The notes under the pieces are model-generated. The model made no database searches. It was given only the letters and a program-made list of their open reading frames with translations, and was not told where the DNA came from. From positions 62,001-126,000 of the forward strand of contig VWYX01001223.1 of NCBI GenBank assembly GCA_013396525.1: a stretch of DNA of 64,000 nucleotides, given 5' to 3'. The stretch's first letter is position 1. Each line of letters starts with the position of its first letter. Below are positions 35,276 to 48,078 of this stretch, in pieces. Origin of the DNA: Chaetorhynchus papuensis (taxonomy: Eukaryota > Chordata > Aves > Passeriformes > Rhipiduridae). The translations under genes and the position numbers were made by a program.

Positions 35276-36872
35276 TTCCTTCAATTTCCATAAAGCATGC
35301 GCATGCTCTGCATTTGTTTTCTCCCTTACATGCGTTATTTTTTAGCTCATTGGGTGTGTTAATGGTTACTGTTGTCAATAACAGGGTTTCCAAACAATTT
35401 TTGGATGACTTTGTGAACTGGCTGCCAGCTGGACAGAACGTGGAGCTGAGCTCCGACTTTCTAGTAAATGTTTGTCAAAGAAAAAGAGATTTCTTAAGGG
35501 ACATAGAAAGTTTTTCTAAGATTTTTATTGATTTTCCCCTCTATCCTCAATTTTGGCATCTGACATGGATCCACCAGGACTTGCTGATGGACGGCAGGAC
35601 ACGGAGGGTCACAAGAACATGCTCAAGACCAAACCCACCCCAGGCATCGCTCAGCAAAGGAGAAGCGACACAAAGACTGCATTGAGCAGGCAGACTGAGC
35701 TTATCTTGGTTAGTAAAGCCACACATTTATCACATTTATCAGGAGAAAATCAGCAATTCCCAGCTCCAGGGGTGTGGGGAGGAGCTGGTGCTCTCCCTGC
35801 AGCTGGCAAAGCCAGCAGGTCCAACGTGCCAAACACGTCCCCCTCGTGCTGGGAGATAAAGCTCACGTTGAGGGAGCACAAACAACAAGGACCGGCCACA
35901 CGAGGCTCCGTTAATCACTTCCATGTGCCCATTATTAGCTGGGAAGGCTGAAAGGGAGGGAGGGATCAAGCAGGACTAGACTGATTCAGACTTTTCAGCA
36001 GCAACACTGTGGATCTTTATTAAATCCGAAGTGCGTGAGCTGGGCTGGCACCTGCTCCGCGGCCATGGGCGGGATGAGCATCCATGTGCCAGAGAAGGAT
36101 GCACGGAATCATCCCAGCCCTGCAGTACATCCATGGGGTGAGACCTACAGCCACCCAAAATGTGAGAGCTCTCTGCCCCCAGAAGGCTGTCCCTTGTCCC
36201 AGCCAAGCTGTTGTGTTCCGGCACAGCTCTGCCACATCTGTCATTCCTACAGGGACCCAGCAGCCGGACAACAACAACTGACTGGGAGCAGCTCAGTGAG
36301 GCCACACCGCCCCGTTGCTGGTTGTCAGTGCAGCTCTGCCCTGCACAGTGACGTGCAAGCACAAGGCAACGCTCACTTCAAGCTATTCCAGCAATTTATC
36401 CCTTAGGAAAAATGTATCACCCGGAAAACCACCAGCGTTTGCTGCAGCTGTGGGGCCGGCTCTGGGAAGCGCTTTATGGCTCTGCCTAAATATTTGGGTT
36501 TCTGCTCTCTCCATGTTTCCATCAGCCTGCTAATCACCCTGTAAAAATAGGAATTCCTGCTTTAAGGAGATAATGAACTCACCCCGAGCAGCTGCAGGGT
36601 ATCAACCATGGCAAAGACACCCAGTGCTCCGAGGCAGCTGCCCAGTGCTCCTGCTTCCCACCGAGGTCCTTGCTCCACATGAGGCGGAGGAAAAGGTAAA
36701 TGAAGATCTAAAGCAAGCAATGCCCATTTGCTGTTTCATGATTTAATTTAACATGGGCCTGGCACAGTCCAGCTTGTCCAGGGGTTTTTTGCACCGTCTC
36801 TGCTGGGAAGTGACTGGTTCCCATATTTCAGGTAAAAATCTCCTGTGGCACCACGGCACAGGTGAGGATATG

Positions 36873-37204
36873 GGATCATGGAATGGTTTGGATGGGGAGC
36901 GACCTGAAAGATTATCCATTTCCAACCCCCTGCCATGGGCAGGGACACCTTCCACTATCCCAGGTTGCTCCAAGCCCCGTCCAGCCTGGCCTCGGACACT
37001 TCCAGGGATCCAGGGGCAGCCACAGCTTCTGTGGGCACCCTGTGCCAGGGCCTCCCCACCCTCACAGCCAAGAATTCCTTCCTGATAACCAACTTAAATC
37101 TAACTTTCTTAATCCTAAAACCATTCCCCCATGTCCTGTCCCTCCATCCCTCACCCAAAGTCCCCCTCCAGCTCTCTTGGAGCCTCTTCAGGCCCTGGAA
37201 GGAA
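36873..37204 (-). mobile_element. CR1 LINE fragment, 3' end, about 330 bp
   Basis: Plus strand: GATCATGGAATGGTTTGGAT, CCCCTGCCATGGGCAGGGAC, CACAGCTTCTGTGGGCACCC, then AAGAATTCCTTCCTGATAAC and TCCCTCCATCCC, a long reversed 3' segment. Confidence 0.92.
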
Positions 37205-37965
37205 GGTTGCTCATACATTTATTAATTTAGGGGGAGATACGTCTGTGAGACCAAGCTACACGTTTGTGTTAGAGAGGCCTCCAAGCTAAAATCGCAGGAA
37301 TAGTTAAGGAGTTGCACAACCACATTGTATGAAAAGCAGGAGAACACATTTGCAGTGACCCTCAGGAGACAGAGTTTGGCAAAGCACTCAGTGCTCTTGG
37401 TGAAATAAAACATGCCCTGCAATCCTTTTGCTGATGATATCAAGTGTAATATTCAATGGTCTTCAGAGGCTGAAAGCTGCTCTGCTGCTTTTGGATTAAA
37501 ATGAATCGATTCGACTTTAAATTAACAGCAGATGACTTGTGGGAATGTCTATTCCCATATTTACAGCTTTGCACTATTTTTTATTCTTTAAAAGTGTTAG
37601 AGCTGAGGGCAGCATTCCCTGGAGCTCCAGGTAGGCAACAAAACCCATCACGACTAACATCCAGCTTGGCCAGCCCATGGCAGAACCACCTCAACCCCCC
37701 AAATTTAGAAGTGCAGGCTTAAAAATAAGCAGATGCTCTACTTCTGCCAAGGGCTGGGTGTGACTGAGCACGTGCTGGAATGTTTTGCTGACTCTGAGCC
37801 CTGCTCTGGCAGAGGACAGGTATTTATAGCACAGGTGAGTCCCACCCGCAGCACTTCCTAAAATCCTGGTGGATCTGGGAGCTGCCGAGAGCAGCAGGAG
37901 CTCCTCAGGCTGGGATAAGGGAGCCAGGGCTGTGTCCTGCTCACCCACCCGCTGCTGCAGGTCCC

Positions 37966-38050
37966 CAGCACTGGAAGGGACCTTCCAGACCATCTCATTC
38001 CAGCTCCCTGCAGTGGGCAGGGAACCGTCAGCCAGACCAGGCTGATTCAA
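37966..38050 (-). mobile_element. Short CR1 3'-region fragment
   Basis: Plus strand: CACTGGAAGGGACCTTCCAG, CATTCCAGCTCCCTGCAGTG and CAGACCAGGCTGATTCAA, reversed CR1 without its terminal repeats. Confidence 0.7.
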
Positions 38051-38504
38051 ACCCCCGATCCATGGCTTGGATTTTCACTGGGGCAAGGTCAGGGAAGGGT
38101 TGTCCCCCACTATTCCATCACCTCCTGCCTCAGTCATTCCCAAATTACTCATTCCCACATGGTTGCAGACCTGCACCTGCCACAGCCCAGCTCAGGCTGT
38201 TTTGAATCCCATCCCAGCAGCATCAGGGTTAGGGATGCTCCTGTGGTGCCACAGCTACACCTGGCTCCAGCCCTTCCTTAACCAAATTCCTGCTTGACCG
38301 TGTCCAAGGACTGAAATAACCCGGCAGAACTCCCTGGCAGCTCTGCAGGGAGGGTTTTACACTCGTTGCACTGCCTCTTGTGCAAGCTGGAACTTCTACA
38401 CTTGCAGGGGCAAGCAGGTGATGTTTCCCACTGCCCCTGGCCCCAGAGGGCAGGCAGGAATTTACTGAGCATCCACACGACATTGTGGGCCCAATCCAAC
38501 TTTC

Positions 38505-38735
38505 ACAGAATCACTGAGGGTGGAAAAGCCCTCCAGGATCACCGAGTCCAACCTGTGCCCCATCCCCACCTTGTCACCAGCCCAGAGCACCGGGTGCCAC
38601 ATCCAGTCCTTCCTTGGACACCTCCAGGGATGGGCACTCCAAACCTCCCTGGGCAACCCCTTCCAATGCCTGACCACCCTCTCCACGCAGAAATTCCTGC
38701 TGCTGTCCAACCTGCACCTCCCCTTTTTCTCAGGC
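38505..38735 (-). mobile_element. CR1 LINE fragment, 3' end
   Basis: Plus strand: CACAGAATCACTGAGGGTGG, AAAAGCCCTCCAGGATCACC, GGACACCTCCAGGGATGGGC and TGCCTGACCACCCTCTCCAC, reversed CR1. It closely resembles the plus-strand copy at 42.7-43.0 kb read from the other strand. Confidence 0.9.
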
Positions 38736-39465
38736 CACAACAATGGATGGAATTGAAGGCAGGTAGCACCTCTTGGCTGCCCTGCCTGTCCTGCTCATCC
38801 ACAGGCTCCACACTGCTCCTGGTAGCTCGACACACCCACCACAGAGCCAGGAAAGTCACCAAGGGCAATTTATCGTCCCAAAGGCACCTGTGGGCTGTAG
38901 GTAGGTGATGACACTCGTGGCTGAGGACAGCAGCACAGCCTGTTCTCTCTCCTGGTGTTCCGTGTCTGCCCGCAGGGTTTGTGCTCCCTGCCCTCAGCAT
39001 GGCGGCTGGAAAAGCACCCAGAGGCAAGGCAGGAAGAGCTCCTGCTCTCCATGGCAATGTCCAGCAAACTCTGGGAGCTGGGGCAGCTGCCAGAGCTCTG
39101 TGGGCTCGAATGGTTTGCAGGACGTGACCTGGGCTCCTGGGCGAGTTCCAGGGGTGCCCAGAGCTCGTCCTGCCTGTGCAGGGACACCTGGGCTGGACAG
39201 AGTCCCTCAGGGTGGGAATAGAGCAGGGTTGGCACACACAGCCTCCCCTGCTTCGTTACCCATCAGAGTTAATTAGCACAGGATGAGCTGCCTTGGCAGC
39301 AGCAGCTCCAGCCCCGGCGCTGCCAGGGGGCACAGGAACCCCCGGCAGGGCCAGGACCCATCATGGCACTGGCAATATCTGGAGAGTTTGTTTGTAACAC
39401 AAGGTCATGTTTGCAAAAGCGAACATGCAAATGAACACAAAAGTCCCAGGAATGAGAGAGCTGTG

Positions 39466-39940
39466 GGTCATTAAGGTTGGGAAAGCCCTCTAAGATCATC
39501 GAGTCCACCTGTTAACCCGAAACTGCCACTTCACTACTAAATCATGTCCCAACGTTTTTTGAACCCACACGTTTTTTGAACTCTTCCAGGGATGGGGACT
39601 CCCTGCTCAGCCTATTCCAGTGCCTGACCACCCTTTCCATGCAGAAATTTTCCCTAATATCCAAATTAAATCTTCCCTGGCGCAGCCTGAGGCCGTCCCC
39701 CCCCCTCCTGTCCCTGTTCCCTGGGAGCAGAGCCCGATACCCCCCTGGCTGCCCCTCCTGTCAGGGAGTTGTGCAGAGCCACAGGGTCCCCCCTGAGCCT
39801 CCTTTTCTCCAGGCTGAGCCCCTTTCCCAGCTCCCTCAGCCCCTCCTGGGGCTCCAGCCCCTTCCCCAGCTCCGTTCCCTTCCCTGGACACTCTCCAGTC
39901 CCTCAATGTCTTTCTCATCATGAGGGGCCCTGACACTGCT
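39466..39940 (-). mobile_element. CR1 LINE fragment, 3' end, about 475 bp (longest copy)
   Basis: Plus strand: GGTCATTAAGGTTGGGAAAG, CCTCTAAGATCATCGAGTCC, CCCTAATATCCAAATTAAAT, CAGGGAGTTGTGCAGAGCCA and TCTCCAGGCTGAGCCCC, reaching well into the CR1 3' coding/UTR region in reverse. Confidence 0.9.
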
Positions 39941-42639
39941 GTGAGCCCATAAAAATGTGTTAAATTACCTGCCTTCCACTAATATAAAAAGCCAGGAAAA
40001 AAGCTCCTGGAGAAGTCTACGTTTACCTGAAAATCAAGCCAAACAGGTTTTTCTCCCTTTTTTCTGTGTGCTGCTGTCATGAAACGAGTTTGAATGTGGA
40101 GGTATCAAGTTCGCAGCAGTTTAAAAGTTAAACGTGGCCTGGAAAAGCAGAGCTTTCTAAAAGCTTTCATTGAGCCTTGTTTTCCCCTGTGCCGTCTCCC
40201 TGCTTGTGGCTCGGGAGGCCTTCCACAAGTGCTCTATTCATGGGGATCCTGGCCACCAGAGCCCCTAAAATGGTTGGGCCAGCCCCAGTGGCTCGGCCTC
40301 ATTAAAGGGTTTGTGTTTGGGGACGTGCTGTGGGTGCTTTCATCTCCCAGACTCTGCTCGGGTTATTTTTACCCGTCAGGTTGGAGGGCTGAGCCTTGGC
40401 CCGGCCACTTCTCCGTGCCCTGGGTGTTTGTGGAGCTCAGCCCAGAGCCAGAGCAGCCTCAGTGCTTAATCCAGCTCCAGAATCCTCCTGGATGAGGGAA
40501 AACTCACCCAAATAAACAAACCCAAAGGGGCATGGGCTGAGGGAAAGCCTGGGGACAGAGGGCAGCCACCAGCCCCTGGTGGTGCCATGGGGAGCTCTGC
40601 TGGGCAGAGATTTTGCTGTATTTATGTTCCATGGCTCATTCTGGAAGGTTTTTATATCATTTGTACTGGTTTGGGTAGCATTCCCTTCTGCTTCTTCCAC
40701 AGGAATTTCTCCCTGGGGGAGAAGGGAGCAGAAACTTCCTTTCTCCCTTCCCAGCTTCCAACCTCCCTTCGGAGAACAGGGACACAGGCATTGTCCTCTG
40801 TGCTTCTGCCAGGCTGAAGACAGCTCTGCCTGCAGCTGGGAATCACATCCCACTCCCTCAGAGACCCCTCTTCCCAGCTCTGCTCCCTGAAGGTGCCTTT
40901 CCCTGGATTCTGGCCCTGCAGCTACGCCAGGCTTGGTGCCACATGATTTGTTTTTTGCCTGTGGGTCTCTGGAACAAAGACAAGCCACGTGCCAGGAGCA
41001 GGTTGAGGTTTTGCAGGTGAGGAGCTGGGCCCAGCCAGGCTGCTCCCAGTGCTTCCCTGGGGCTACAGGGATCCTGAACATGCTTCCTGTTTTTAATGTG
41101 TTCAAACAACTCCAGAAGTGACACAAACAGGCACTGAAATCAGTGGGGAGAGTTGGGACCCCCATCTCAAACCTCTTTTTCTCTGCACTCCAAAGGTCAG
41201 TGATAACAGCTCCCAAATTTCATTAAAAATGTTGTTTTTTCAACTTGACCCAAGAATCTGCATTGCTGTCGTTTGAGGAACCCTTTGACACCTGGCAAGT
41301 TAAGAAACCCTCTGAACTAGAGAAGCTCGCTCTTTACAAAGACTCAGCCAGGTTTTTCAAGCTCTGTTTTTCATCCTGTGCACCAGAACAGAGTGGCAGC
41401 TTGAGGAGAAAACTGTATGAAGAAAATATAGAGAAAATATACAGAAAATACATTTTCTGGTGCAAAAACCCTGCAGACAACAGAAACTGTGGCATTTCTG
41501 AGCTTTGGAGGGCTCTGTTTGCAGCCTAAATCAATTTCACTGCTCCCTCAGACACCAGGTGGGACACAAATTCTACATGACAATGTGTGAGATCATTGTT
41601 ATTTGTAGAAGCAACTTGTACAAGCCAACAAAATCATCTCAAACCCTCGTTTGTGCCAAGGCAGCTCTATAAACCACAATTATTTTTTTACAAAACCTTC
41701 CTCATCCTTTACCAAGGGGTTCCTACCACACCTGAGCTCTTGCCCAGGCTGTGCAAATCCCATAATTGAGGCTCAAACCCCAATTTTTCAGTGTAAGATG
41801 AGTGGGGAACCGTTGGTTTGAATCTCAAACAGCACAAGGAGTTGCCAGTTGTCCTTATCCTGATCCATGGATGTGGATAAAGCTACACCATCCCCTGGCA
41901 GGGCCAAGGGACACACGGCAAGGCAGGGAGCCTTTGGGAGTTACCCCAAACTTTGGGAACACAAATGCCCACCTGCCAATGACAACACTGAAGCTCTGCT
42001 TGTGACAGCCCCAGGATGTGCTCCCTGTGCGAAGCTTTCCCTCAGAACAGAACTAAGGGAATCCCAAGGAATATTCAGGAATCTCACCAGAGAAAATACA
42101 CATTTTACAGTCAGGTTTCCCCTTGTTTCCTCTAATCCAAGACAGAAATCTCCAAGGAAATACATTTCTCAGAGCAAGCACTTCAGAAAAGTTAATATAA
42201 AATATCCAGCGGTTCTTCCAGGATCCCCTGGCATTTTCCACAGCTTCCATTAAGATTCCTCCAACTCTTTTTCTGGGGGATGAGTGTGTAAAATGCTGCT
42301 GGTACCTGTTCTGCCTGCAGTAAATTTGGTCAAAACAGTAAATTGGGATTCCCTGCTGGATCCTGCCCTGTGTGGAGGAAAAGCCTCGTGGGATACCTGG
42401 CTACCCCCTGCACGTGGGCTGACAAACACGGCAATGACGTCTGGATTGGGAAAAAGAAAACATCAGGAAATGTCAGAGAGCAGCAGCTGGTAAATCCATA
42501 CGTAGGAAAACAAACAAGGCCGAGCTTTGATTGTCCAAGTTCACAGCAGAGGTTACTTTACCTTGGCAGAGCCACATCCACGACTTTCGGCTCAGAATTC
42601 CTTCGGCAGAGCTAAGCAAAACCATGTGTTCTCCTGGAA

Positions 42640-43035
42640 CCAGGGGAAAGTTTAACTCCAGCGCTGGGCAAAGGCAGGGCTGGAGAAAAGGAGGCTCAGG
42701 GGGGACCTTGTGGCTCTGCACAACTCCCTGACAGGAGGGGGCAGCTGGGGGGGGTCAGGCTCTGCTCCCAGGGAACAGGGACAGGAGGAGAGGGAACGGC
42801 CTCGGGCTGTGCCAGGGGAGGTACAGGTTGGACAGCAGCAGGAATTTCTGCATGGAAAGGGTGCTCAGGCCTTGGCAGGGGCTGCCCAGGGAGGTGGTGG
42901 AGTCTCCATCCCTGGAGGTGTCCAAGGAAGGACCGGACATGGCACTCAGTGCTCTGGGCTGGTGACAAGGTGGGGATGGGGCACAGCTTGGACTGGATGG
43001 CCTTGGAGAGCTTTTCCACCCTCAATGATTCGGGG
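42640..43035 (+). mobile_element. CR1 LINE fragment, 3' end, about 390 bp
   Basis: Sense copy: AGGCTCAGGGGGGACCTTGT, GCACAACTCCCTGACAGGAG, AGGAATTTCTGCATGGAAAG, GGGCTGCCCAGGGAGGTGGT, ending CCTCAATGATTC. A G-homopolymer follows at 43030-43042. Confidence 0.9.
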
Positions 43036-43082
43036 GGGGGGGGAGAGGTTCAGCAGGATTTTGGGAAATGGTGGGGGGGGGT
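43028..43082. repeat. G-homopolymer tracts
   Basis: Two runs, about 13 G near 43030-43042 and about 9 G near 43071-43079, flank a short unique segment just after a CR1 3' end. Such runs are error-prone in sequencing. Confidence 0.9.
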
Positions 43083-45703
43083 GTTTTGGGAAAGCTAAAG
43101 AGAACAGAAAGAGGGGAAATCATGTTTACAGAAGAGGTGTAACAACAACTTGACAGAGAAGGGAGAGGCTCTGGCAACTCCTGCTGGTCAGAAAAATGTG
43201 GGATCAAAGCAGTGTTTAGGGAGGATCTGCTCCTTTTCAAAGTGCTCCAAGGAACCACGCTCAGGGAAACTGAGAGTGGTGAACTCTGTGACCAGGGACC
43301 TGCCATGTATCCGTGCTATTTAAAGATGTGTCAGGGTTAGGATAAATATAGGATCTGCTCGGAATGGTCTGACAAGTCACCTTGAGTTCTCACGGGAATA
43401 TTTATTGTGAGCTTCAGCCGAGTGCAGCCACAGGCAGAGCTCCCAAGGGAAAAGCTCCCTCTGCCACCGTGGAAAACTGCCCTGCTCGGGCTGGAGCTGG
43501 AGCTGGAGCTGGAGCTGACCCAGCACCCAGGAACACCTCAAGCACTGGTCCCACTGCCCTGCACCTCTCCCAGGGGTCACAGCGCTGGGACGAAGGCCAC
43601 TCATGGTCCTTTTGCAGCAGATGGGGTGACAGCCCCAAGGACCTGGACAAATTCCAGGCTATTCAATTGCTTTCTGTCTCCCTACATTCCTACAGAGCTT
43701 CCCTTTGGGAGTGCTGGTTTCTGCTTCCTGTCCTGGATCCCAGTGCAGCCAGAGCCGGACCCCCCCGGGCACGGAGTGAGAGCTGCTGGAAGGTGCTGCC
43801 TTGACTGGGAACTCATTGTAGTCCAGCCCTGCGAGGAAAATCCATCTGCAGCTGCTGGGGAGCTCCTGGGCTGGGATCTGCCCTCAGCTCTGCCCTCAGC
43901 ACTGAGAGGGGTCAGCACATTCCGGCGGCCTCCACGTCCCGTCCTGCTCCGATCCCACCTCGAGTCCAGCTGGGGACCAACTGCAGTGTCTCGGAGCCCA
44001 CTGGGCGCTTTGCTCCCTGACCTTCCCAACCCTCTGCAGGACAGTCTGGAGAAGTCTGGAACTGGGCCATTTGGAAGCTTTTTGGCTGCATGAGGTTAAT
44101 CCAAGCCTTTTCCAACAGATCCAGAGTAGCTCCATCAAAGCCTCAGCAAACCCTCAGCCGTGGCTGCCTCACTGCCCGGCTGAAAACGGGGACAATCCTC
44201 CCAGATTTCTTCTTGCTGAGCAGCAGATGTGTGCTGTGACAGGGCAGGGATGGGAAGGGGATGGATGAAGGATCCTCAAGCCCACAGGGCACACTCCAGG
44301 ACAGCGGGTCCCATGGAGCTTGGGCTGCAGGTGCTGTTATAAACCAGAAAAGCATCCTATTACCCCCCATTCCACAGCCAGTTTGGCTTGGGGGAGTCCA
44401 GCATGATTAATAATTCGTGAAATTGCATTGCAAGAAACAAGAAACCAGCAGGAAAGTCTCTAATCAGACTCTGTAAGTCTAGAGGGGTTGATTTGCTTCA
44501 GTCTATTCACTTCAGTCGATACAACCACTATTAAATGTTGAGTAAAATCCTTGCTTTACGTAAATCCTCTCCCAGAGGAAAAGCAAGACAGCAAAGGAGG
44601 GAAGACACAAACCCAGGAGAAAATCCTGTATTGGCTCCAAGTCACAGGAGGTGCAGTTGTCCTTCCCTGGCCACTTAGTGGTGATAAAATGGGAAGCCCA
44701 TGAATTATGAGTGAGGGTCTCACGTTTCATGGAGAGCTGTTCCCCGGAGCGGGGGTGTGACAGGGCAGCCGCACCTTCCCCAGGCTTGGAAGGACATCAG
44801 GAGTCAACAGAGGAAAGGTAAAAGGAAAAAAATAGAGGCATTGCCCTGTTGGGGTTGCTTTCCTCTTTGAAACAAAGCTCTGGTAACAAAGGGAAAGGTT
44901 ATACAAGGATTTCCATCCTTATCTTATTCCATCCTTATCTTATTCCATCCCAGGAGAGCTCCTGGACAGGGTGGCCTTTCCCTGGCCTGGTGAAGCTCCT
45001 CTTCCCTCAATGTCAAACGCTTTTAGCAAAGCAGCTTTTATTTGGTTTATCTCCTGGATTTCTGTGCTTGGTGCTCTATTTCCAACCCGGTGGCCCTGCA
45101 GAAACGCCCATCTCCTGTCAGGGGATCCTGGTGGGACACCAGTCAGCCTGGGCAGGAATTCTGGGTCATGAACTACAAGCTTTGGGATGAATCTGAACTT
45201 CAGGCTGGACTTCCAGTGGATGCCAGGTGTTTGTTACAGGCTGGAGAAGGGAGGGTCGGGAGGAAGGTCAGGTCCTGGTGTACCAGGTTTGGGGGGTGTG
45301 AGGGCTCCCTGATGGGCCCTTTGGACCATTTTGGGGCCATTCCCAAGGAAATGCTTATCTGCATCTTCCAGGGATATGGAGCGAACCCGGAGCAGGCAGC
45401 CTTGACTGCTTTGCCAAAAGCTTAATTGCAATTAGTGAGGCGAGGCCAAAGTCCCAGCAACAACTGGAGAGCAGGAGTGAAGCTGTGGTGGCGTAACTCG
45501 AATAAACCTGCTTGGGTTTGCATAACACTGGGAGTTTGTGCCCCAGCAAAGCTCAGGCTGGGCAAGATTAGCTCTGCTAATGAGCTTTGCTAATGCAAGT
45601 CCTACAAGAGCGGCACAATTTGGGCATTTGACCCTGGCTTGGCACAATCACAGAGCTCCCTGTGAGCCCTGGGCTCCAAACTGCCTCATTTTGGGGTTAA
45701 GAT

Positions 45704-45895
45704 GCAGAATCTCAGACTGATTTGGGTGGGAAGGACCATAAAGCTCATCCAGTGTCACTCCCTGCCATGGGCAGGGACACCTTCCACTATCCCAGGTTAC
45801 TCCAACCTGGCCTTGGACATTTCCAGGGATGGGGTAGCCACATCTTCTCCAAGCAGACTGTGCCAGGGCCTCCCCACCTCCCTCCTTTGCAAGGA
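45704..45895 (-). mobile_element. CR1 LINE fragment, 3' end
   Basis: Plus strand: CAGAATCTCAGACTGATTTG, CTCCCTGCCATGGGCAGGGA, CCTTGGACATTTCCAGGGAT and CCAGGGCCTCCCCACCTC, reversed CR1. Confidence 0.88.
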
Positions 45896-46561
45896 GTCTC
45901 CAATCTGTGACTCAAACCCGGTCACTTTATTAACATTATTAACACACCAGCAATGCTGTGCTCCCTAAGGATTGAGAATTCCCCCTGCCTGTGCTGAAGG
46001 ATTTCTCTCCATGACATGCACACCATGGCTTTGTCTGGTTTTCCATTATTCAGCCCATGTGGCTTTTACCACTTCCCTTGGGAGCCTCCAGCGAAGCCCA
46101 GGCTCTGCATTGTTCCAAACATTTCCTGATATTCAGCTGCTTCTTCCTTCTATTCATGCCCAGCAGAATTGTGCTGCTGCCTGGCTGCGCCCTCGATTGT
46201 TTGGGGTGCTCCCAGGTCTTTGAAACTGGGAGTTTTTGCTGTCAGAACGCAGAACAAATTCCCTGACTTCTCATGTCCTTGGGGTTTGTTGAAATTTAAT
46301 CTCCCTCTGTGCTCTCGCCAGGGAACAGCAGCCAGCCCTGGGCTCGTCCTCTGTTGGTGTCTTCTCCCTTCATTTCTGCCCTGTGGTGGCTCTTCCTGCC
46401 TGTCTGGTTCTCCATCCTTCCCAATGTTTTTGTGAAACTCGTTTTCCTCTAGGAAAACACCAGCACTTGCTGACGCCATGTTCCCGTTGCAGCCATCCCA
46501 CAGCCTCAGCCAGGGAAGTTGTGAGGGATGAAATGTGGATCTGGGACCTCCTGCTGGCACT

Positions 46562-46650
46562 GACAGCTTGGGTTGGGAGGGACCCTAAGGATCATCCACT
46601 TCCAACCCCTCTGCCATGGGCAGGATCACCTTCCAAGCCACTATCCCTGC
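46562..46650 (-). mobile_element. Short CR1 3'-region fragment
   Basis: Plus strand: AGCTTGGGTTGGGAGGGACC, CTAAGGATCATCCACTTCCA and CTGCCATGGGCAGGATCACC, reversed CR1 lacking the terminal repeats. Confidence 0.75.
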
Positions 46651-47948
46651 CTAAAAAGCAGGCTCCACCATGTCTGGAATAGGAGCTGTCACACCAGGAT
46701 TCAGAAAAAAACCAATAAACCAATTGTATTTTCCCCGATTTTCATTAAAACCCTGCTCTGCAGGATGGGGAGACAAAGGGAAATGTTCCGGTGTCCCCTT
46801 GGACACGGTCAGGCAGGAGCGATGCCACAGCTCGGAAATCAGGCTCTGCCCAGCTGGAGCAGGCGGGCTCTGCTGGAAAACACCTGCTCCCTTTTCCAGG
46901 GATCAGATTTCGGAGTAGCTGGATCCTTCTGTCAAAACAACAGTGTCCATTCCCAGCGGGATCTGTCCCAGCAGAACTGGGGAAAAGGAGCCAACAAGCC
47001 CAGATCCCACAGAAAATATGGACACAGCGAGTTTCTGAATTCGTTCTGGAGGAGACAATAACCAGGAATTTCTTTCCTGGATGCTGTTCCTGCAGGGAGA
47101 CATTGCGGGCTTGATGTGGTCATGCTTGGAAATTGCTCCATGTCACGGGAAAGATGAGGAATGAGTGGGAAGTCTGCAAAGTTAATCCCTTCTCCATCAA
47201 CAAGAGAAATTAAAGTCTCTGAAACGACTTAGACAACCTTGGAAGAGCCAGATTACACTCCTGTAGGACATGGGAAGCAAAGGAGTGAGGTGTGCTGGAG
47301 GCTGGGAGAGGACTCTGTCCTGAGGGGTGACTCTCCTGGCTTATTGGGGATAAAATAAAAGCAAAGGTTGAGGACAAAATGTGAGGTTTGGAGGGATATT
47401 CAAGTCCAGGCCTTGGTGCCACCGGTGCTTTGGATTTGCCTGACCCAGCAAACAGCACAAACTTTTATTTTACCTTTTCCCCAATTTCAGCAGCTCATGA
47501 TCCTGCCTTTGCTTAAGTGCATTAAATACAGAAAGGCCTAAACATTTGGAGAAGAAAGATCCTGGCATCCATTGGCAGAAAGTCCTCCTGGATAGCAAAG
47601 TAATGGAACATTAAGTGCTGATAAATAAACAAACCAGGATTTTTAAATGAGGCCTTTTTAAAATTGCAAGGGGACGCCTTCAAATGGGCACTTGCCTTTT
47701 GTTTTTCTTCTTTGCCATCTCTCTACAGCACTTAAAATTATTTAAAAATTCTTCTAAATGCTTATTTAAAAACCCCCAAAACTGAAAAGATGATGCTTTG
47801 CACTTCCGTCTGATTCCAAAGGGATTTTTGGTTGCCGTGTTATAAAACTTTTCAAAAAGGGTTTCAAATGGAAGCCCTGACAAGCCATGGAACATTAGGA
47901 AATCCCAAAGCATTAATGATTTGGGTTAGAGAATCCTGGAAGGGTTAG

Positions 47949-48078
47949 AGAATCACGGAATCGTGGAATGGTTTGGGCTGAAGGGACCTTGAATCTCACC
48001 CCGTTCCACCCCTTGCCATGGACAGGGACACCTTCCACTATCCCAGGTTGCTCCAAGCCCCGTCCAACCTGGTTCTGT
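47949..48078 (-). mobile_element. CR1 LINE fragment, 3' end
   Basis: Plus strand: AGAATCACGGAATCGTGGAA, TGGTTTGGGCTGAAGGGACC, CCCTTGCCATGGACAGGGAC and AAGCCCCGTCCAACCTGG, reversed CR1 with its terminal repeats kept. Confidence 0.9.

Noticed and set aside
35314..35685. 123-codon frame with hydrophobic start
   Set aside because: No motif, AT-rich codon use unlike neighbouring genes, and no splice signals; judged chance.
40437..41216. 259-codon minus-strand frame
   Set aside because: Low-complexity composition, no recognised domain, no acceptor or donor at sensible places; length is not extreme for 64 kb of fairly GC-rich DNA.
43407..44093. 228-codon plus-strand frame with a run of EL repeats
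   Set aside because: The run comes from a short GGAGCT microsatellite near 43495-43516 and the rest lacks conserved-looking sequence.
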